From NCBI GenBank assembly GCA_002633005.1, contig NMRA01000515.1, forward strand, positions 128,442 through 192,441: DNA of 64,000 nucleotides. Reading direction: 5' to 3'. Of this stretch, positions 59,601-64,000 are shown piece by piece (positions within the stretch are counted from its first letter, which is position 1; each line of letters starts with the position of its first letter). The notes under the pieces were generated by a model. The model was given only the letters and a program-made list of their open reading frames with translations. It did no database searches and was not told the DNA's origin. The stretch comes from Phoronis australis. Lineage: Eukaryota; Phoronida; Phoronidae. The position numbers were made by a program, and so were the translations under genes.

Positions 59601-60788
59601 TATCCCCAATTCCCGTACCAGGGTGAATTTCAAAAATATGTTGACTGCATTTGTCTAAGCTTACAGTCAGTAGTTTTTCATATGGAATACATTACACAAC
59701 ACGTGTCTGATCGAGTCTGCACAGTCATTTGTCTTCAAAAAATTATCATTAGCTGCTTACTGGTTAATACATCAAAATGTGTGCAAGTGTCGGGATGTTG
59801 CGATGTTGCATTTTGAAGGTACATGTACCAAGTTTTCAAAATAAGAGAGACATCCACAGAACTCTTCCTGGTAACATTATACTTGGATAAACTTTTTGCC
59901 GAAATTATTTGGCAGTTTAGTCGAACTTTTGTGGGACTTGAAAGTGACATTGCGCCTAACAACGAATTGCTTTTTGTGAATGGACTTTCATAGTAAAATG
60001 TGATTTCGACTACTTAAATGGAGCAACAACTGTCGAGTTTGTGCAGAGATTTAGCAAGAATTGAAATGGATTCTTGTCGAAAAGAATATTTATTTAGTGG
60101 CGGTGTTGTGCGCCAAAACCCAAATTGTGACGTTGTTTAGTTTAATTTGAAAAGTACTGTATGCTAGTCTTTGTACCTTTGTATGAGTTGTAATTTCTTG
60201 GTATGCTTGAGAACATAAAAATAGACATGTCCATGCAGTTGTTGTTTTTACAGCAATATCTTTACAAACTGTAAACCATTTGCGTCCTAAGGACCGTAAG
60301 GTCCACCTCCATAAACGTAAAAAACACGAGTTCTTTTGTGTGACTAGTGTTCTCAAAAAGGAGCTCATAACTCGAGGATTACACTGTTTTGTACGAAACT
60401 GAAGTCCACGTAAAAAGCCAAACATTTTACAAAAGTCCTGAACACGTCAAATCAAAAATTTCTTTCAGCATTACTTAAACTTGAAATTATATAAAAAAAG
60501 ATCGCTAATGAGTTCAAGTAGTCTCAACAACAGAAACAGTTGCTTTTACAATGTAATCTACCTCACAAAATAGTTGTTGTAAAATAAAAAGGCAAGACAG
60601 CTATTCCAAGTTTAAGGAGACCACGCCCTGCTTAACCAGGGAATGCTTGCTTCCGAACAAGTTTTTGTAAAGGGAAAATAAATTATTCCAAGGAATTGGG
60701 TAAAAAGTAATCGCTAATTTGTTCAGTGTAATCTCATGATGAGAAAATTGTGTATACAATGTTTTTTATTCTGTCAGAATGTTGACTT
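56615..60788. other. No supported gene
   Basis: Several open frames of 65 to 110 codons (57663-57998, 58359-58625, 59449-59658 and others) have no recognisable domain. The one at 59449 begins MNGLTGDSPKVIISTANDV and has possible donors near 59541, so it might be a first exon, but it cannot be linked with confidence. Text near 57520-57600 and 58040-58110 with CCCGTATC/GGCCCG boxes may be small repeats. Confidence 0.35.
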
Positions 60789-60934
60789 NNNNNNNNNNNN
60801 NNNNNNNNNNNNNNNNNNNNNNNNNNNNNNNNNNNNNNNNNNNNNNNNNNNNNNNNNNNNNNNNNNNNNNNNNNNNNNNNNNNNNNNNNNNNNNNNNNNN
60901 NNNNNNNNNNNNNNNNNNNNNNNNNNNNNNNNNN
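60789..60934. other. Assembly gap (146 N)
   Basis: Run of 146 Ns. Flanks share related text: TTATTCCAAG near 60683-60693 and 60970-60979, and 'ACCACGCCC' near 60621 against 'GGGCGTGGT' near 60985. The gap probably lies inside an inverted repeat that was hard to assemble. Confidence 0.95.
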
Positions 60935-61154
60935 CGCCACATATTTTTTGTAAAGTGAAAAAAGGATTATTCCAAGTTAAGGCATGGGGCGTGGTCTGCT
61001 TAAACTTGGAAATGGATAGAAAACAATCACGAAATGTGGTCAGAAAGAGTATCAAGAATAGAAACAAATCCCTATAGAGTGTACTGTAACACTTTGCAGA
61101 ATGTTATGTTAACTGTTGTTCTTATATGTCTGTATTTTTGACAGGAGATATGAG

Positions 61155-61309
61155 GTCATATTCCCTGGCGCGTGCTGTTGCCAGTTGCACACTTGGGGAA
61201 ACTGAACGAAGGAGTGCCCGAGAAAGTTCAATTATGGGAGTATTTGCTCAAGTTGGAAGGAATTAAAGACATACATGGCCTCCTAAAGAGTCTCTCCGAT
61301 GCGCAAAAG
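61155..61309 (+). CDS. Possible internal exon of an unidentified gene
   Basis: Open stretch ending at a donor GTACAT after GCGCAAAAG. It reads WRVLLPVAHLGKLNEGVPEK, then VQLWEYLLKLEGIKDIHGLL, then KSLSDAQK, a helical leucine-rich composition that looks genuine. The best acceptor (TGACAG, exon start 61145) would put a TGA in this frame, so the ATGAG acceptor giving a 61155 start is needed. A different frame from the better acceptor is open for only about 40 codons. No family is recognised and no neighbouring exon is assured. Confidence 0.35.
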
Positions 61310-62035
61310 GTACATACATCAAGGTGACTTAATGGTTTAATCAGTGTGATGCATAATTTGCCGAAAAACTTCCGGCGTATGAAGGCCCTATAGGAGCTTG
61401 ACCGTCTCGACTGCTAAATCAGTGGAACCGTCTGTTCTCGTGCCGCCTGTAGTACACCAGGCTGTAGGTTCTCTTATATTTGGCCTTGAAAGACGTGCGA
61501 AAAACGGTTTAATAGCATTTTTCACGCATTAAATAAAAATCAACAGAAAATATTTAAATGTGTCCATTTTCGCCGCAAGCAATAGTTGCACAACATTACA
61601 TAATCTGGGCTGATAGTCGATCAGTGAGATGTTGGCCGTGGTCTAAATTTACCACCTGAAAGTTTTACCTGGCTTGCTCGAGATTTCAGGTGTGATTTTT
61701 GCCTGAGAGTCTTTCAGGCATGTGCCGATATAAAATTTAGTTACGTTCAGTGATAGCGGCGTGTAAAAAATTTCCCGACCAGTATACGTGGTCTGTCTGT
61801 GCCGACATGGCGTAATACGGTCATAGTTCGGTATCTTTAGGGCTCCTCGTGTTTTCTGTCCAGACACTTTCAATTCATAAATCTACCCGTAACACATCCA
61901 TGAAAGGATCGAGACTCGGCGGATGTCTGTATACAGAGGACATTCCAGCAAAAAGTGTATTTCATTCTCTATCTTTCTCATGTTACAGCACTGACATACT
62001 CTGTCCTTCGACCTGGCAATCCCCCGCACAGTCTC
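61310..62035. other. No gene seen
   Basis: Only short unrecognised open frames. Confidence 0.35.
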
Positions 62036-62214
62036 ATACCCTTACAAAAATGAACTTAAGTTTTCATTCCCGAAAACTTAAGTTTTTGGCGAAAACTTAA
62101 GTATTTTGGAACAAGTTTTTTGGAACGAACTTAAGTTTTTCCTCTAAAACTTAAGTTATTTTCCAAAAACTTAAGTTTTCAGCGAAAAACTTAAGTTCAT
62201 TTTTGTAAGGGTAT
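62036..62214. repeat. Palindromic element built of AACTTAAG repeats (179 bp)
   Basis: Terminal inverted repeats ATACCCTTACAAAAATGAAC and GTTCATTTTTGTAAGGGTAT are perfect over about 20 bp. Between them the palindrome CTTAAG in an AACTTAAG context occurs seven times at 17-30 bp spacing. It is non-coding: either a small MITE or an array of protein-binding palindromes. Confidence 0.85.
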
Positions 62215-63474
62215 ATTATTGAAAACTGTGCACACCTGAAGCGAGCAAGCACTCGACTATGATGAAGTCCTAGACAAGTGACCTGACGTCACGAATAATA
62301 ACTGACCCTACATGGTAAGTAATTACGACAGTGATTTTCCTCAATTATGAAAGGATATTCTAAGTCTGTTATTTGATCGGACACTAACCGTGACCATAGT
62401 ATCTGTGTTTCACAAAGAGAGTGAACCTAAATGTCCAAATGGTCAATAAGTTTTTTTTTGCAAAAATAGGACGTGAGGGTAAATCTTAAAATTTGACTGA
62501 ACGTTTGATGAATTGAGAAATTTGAAGTCAAATAGGACACTGCATGGAATCTTTCAGTTTATGCTGAAATCCTTAAGTGCCGGCGAATAACTGATAAGAT
62601 GAGGATTTTTATCCTGGAATCAACCACTGTACTGAATACCAGGATCATGATTTCATGCTCTGGTGCCCAACACTCCACGCGGCTCGGAAATAATACACTT
62701 TCAGATAAAGAATGAATGGGAAAGGGTAGATGACATGCAGCGCCACCTCTGAAGACTTTAGTTTTGTTTAATTTTGGGGTTGCTGATCCTTATGCTGTCA
62801 TTTTTGCTTTGTAATACCAAAAGTTAGGCAGCGTTTCCGATTACATAAAATCACAACATGGATTGAAAGGAGTCCACTGACTGATTTAATCTGATTTGAA
62901 GTTTGTAATGTTGCCTAACATCATTATGAGCAATGAGTGGGTCATCATTAGAGATTGTTCTGCTTTGTTCTTACACTTTATTAAAAATAAAATGTTTGAT
63001 AATAAGAAATGAACATAACAAAAATTCACAATTTATGGTACATCATCAGTCAACATTTTAACAAATGACTTGCAAAAAGTAAATATTAAATTCTAAGACA
63101 ATACAAACTGACGAAAAAAAAAAATGATCTGGACAGATGCATGGCGCCCAAAAAGTTTTGAACAATAAAAATGACACATACTGTAGTTATAATATTTCAT
63201 CTAAGTAGGCATGAAAGTTTTTTGTCACTGTTTGATGATGATGATTACAAAATGATGGAGATTAGACTGGTCCGCATCCATTCTTAGAGAAAGCCAAACT
63301 TTTGTTTCGTCTGGTTTCAAATTTAAGCCACTCACTTAAAAACCTGCTTGGCTACAATTGAGCACCACTGTAATGCACAGACAATACAATACACTACATG
63401 TTAATACATTGTTTACTAGGCTGTACTTATGTGGAAATATCTTACATTCTGTTAGCTCTAAACCCTACAAAGTA
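62215..63474. other. No gene seen
   Basis: AT-rich non-coding sequence. Confidence 0.4.
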
Positions 63475-63996
63475 TATATTTTCTGAAAGGTGAATAAAGT
63501 TCCTTACAAAATTTATTATTCTTACTTACTTGTCTGTATTTCTCACGAGATATGCGTTTCTTAGTAAAAATATTTTTTGACTTTGAACAGATTTTAAAAA
63601 CATTGTTCCTCCAGTCATTTTGGTCTTTTATCAACATGTTGATAACAACATTTTCGAGGAAGCCGTGTCTCAGATTTTTGAAATAGTTTCTAGTTTTTCG
63701 GAACAAAGCCTTCAAAAATCAAGAGTAGGTACATTTTTGCTCAAAATGCTCTAAAAAGTTGATAATAAAAATCTAACACCTAGTTAAAAAATCTGAGACA
63801 CGGTTCCCTCGAAAATAGCATTATCAACATGTTGACAAAAGACCAATATGATTGGAGGAACAATTTCTTTAAAATCTCTGTTCAAAGTCAAATAAAATTT
63901 GTTCACTAAAAATGTATATCTCGTGCAAAATAAAGACAAGTAAATGAGAATGATAAATTTTGTTAGGAAATTTAGTCACCTTTCAGGAAATACATA
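63475..63996. repeat. Large imperfect inverted repeat (about 520 bp)
   Basis: Arms of about 200 bp: the left (about 63475-63690) and right (about 63790-63996) are reverse complements with scattered differences. Examples are CTGAAAGGTGA against TCACCTTTCAG, TATCAACATGTTGATAA against TTATCAACATGTTGACAA, and TGTCTCAGATTTTTGAAAT against AAAAATCTGAGACACG. The loop is about 100 bp. A foldback or MITE-type element is likely. It touches the window edge, so it may be incomplete. Confidence 0.8.
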
Positions 63997-64000
63997 CATT

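Overview
The window is AT-rich, intron-rich animal DNA with many short palindromic transposon relics, minisatellites, a 146-base gap and two stray single Ns. Short coding exons sit between GT-AG introns of 0.1 to 3.5 kb. Two genes encode death-fold signalling proteins of the kind expanded in marine invertebrate deuterostomes. A hemichordate, cephalochordate or echinoderm is my best guess, but this is inference and no species is identified.

The centrepiece is a plus-strand gene, 32990-55109, which I assemble by hand into 20 coding exons with compatible phases at every junction (1071 residues). It encodes an N-terminal CARD-like death-fold region, a long unrecognised middle region, a complete Ser/Thr kinase of tyrosine-kinase-like or RIP-kinase-like appearance, and a C-terminal metallo-beta-lactamase (MBL) fold domain with the HxHxDH metal motif. 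Exon 14 alone encodes both the end of the kinase and the first strand of the MBL domain, so the fusion does not come from joining neighbouring genes. I do not recall a described family with this architecture.

Head-to-head with it on the minus strand is a second gene, about 15862 to 31043 and perhaps to 32237. Its product has a region resembling the UPA domain of PIDD/UNC5-type proteins, a death domain, and a Pro-rich tail with a PPxY motif. The start codons lie about 0.75 kb apart if the candidate first exon at 32217-32237 is right. The shared interval holds a perfect palindromic kappa-B sequence (32271-32281), CCAAT boxes and an E-box. Two divergent death-fold genes with an NF-kappa-B-like site between them suggest a co-regulated innate immune or cell-death module (inference).

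The left 15 kb has no complete gene. It holds a probable first exon of a small secreted basic protein (minus strand, 9637-9861), a tRNA-like sequence, and repeats: a family of about 150-bp monomers carrying CTAGTGGC boxes (4.8-6.0, 25.3-25.8 and 26.4-27.6 kb), a TIR element present three times (8.1, 14.1 and 26.0 kb) and several hairpin MITEs. Right of 55.1 kb are the 3' UTR (probably carrying a 1.3 kb TIR element), a largely featureless stretch, a sequence gap, one possible exon at 61.15 kb and two large palindromic elements at 62.0 and 63.5 kb.
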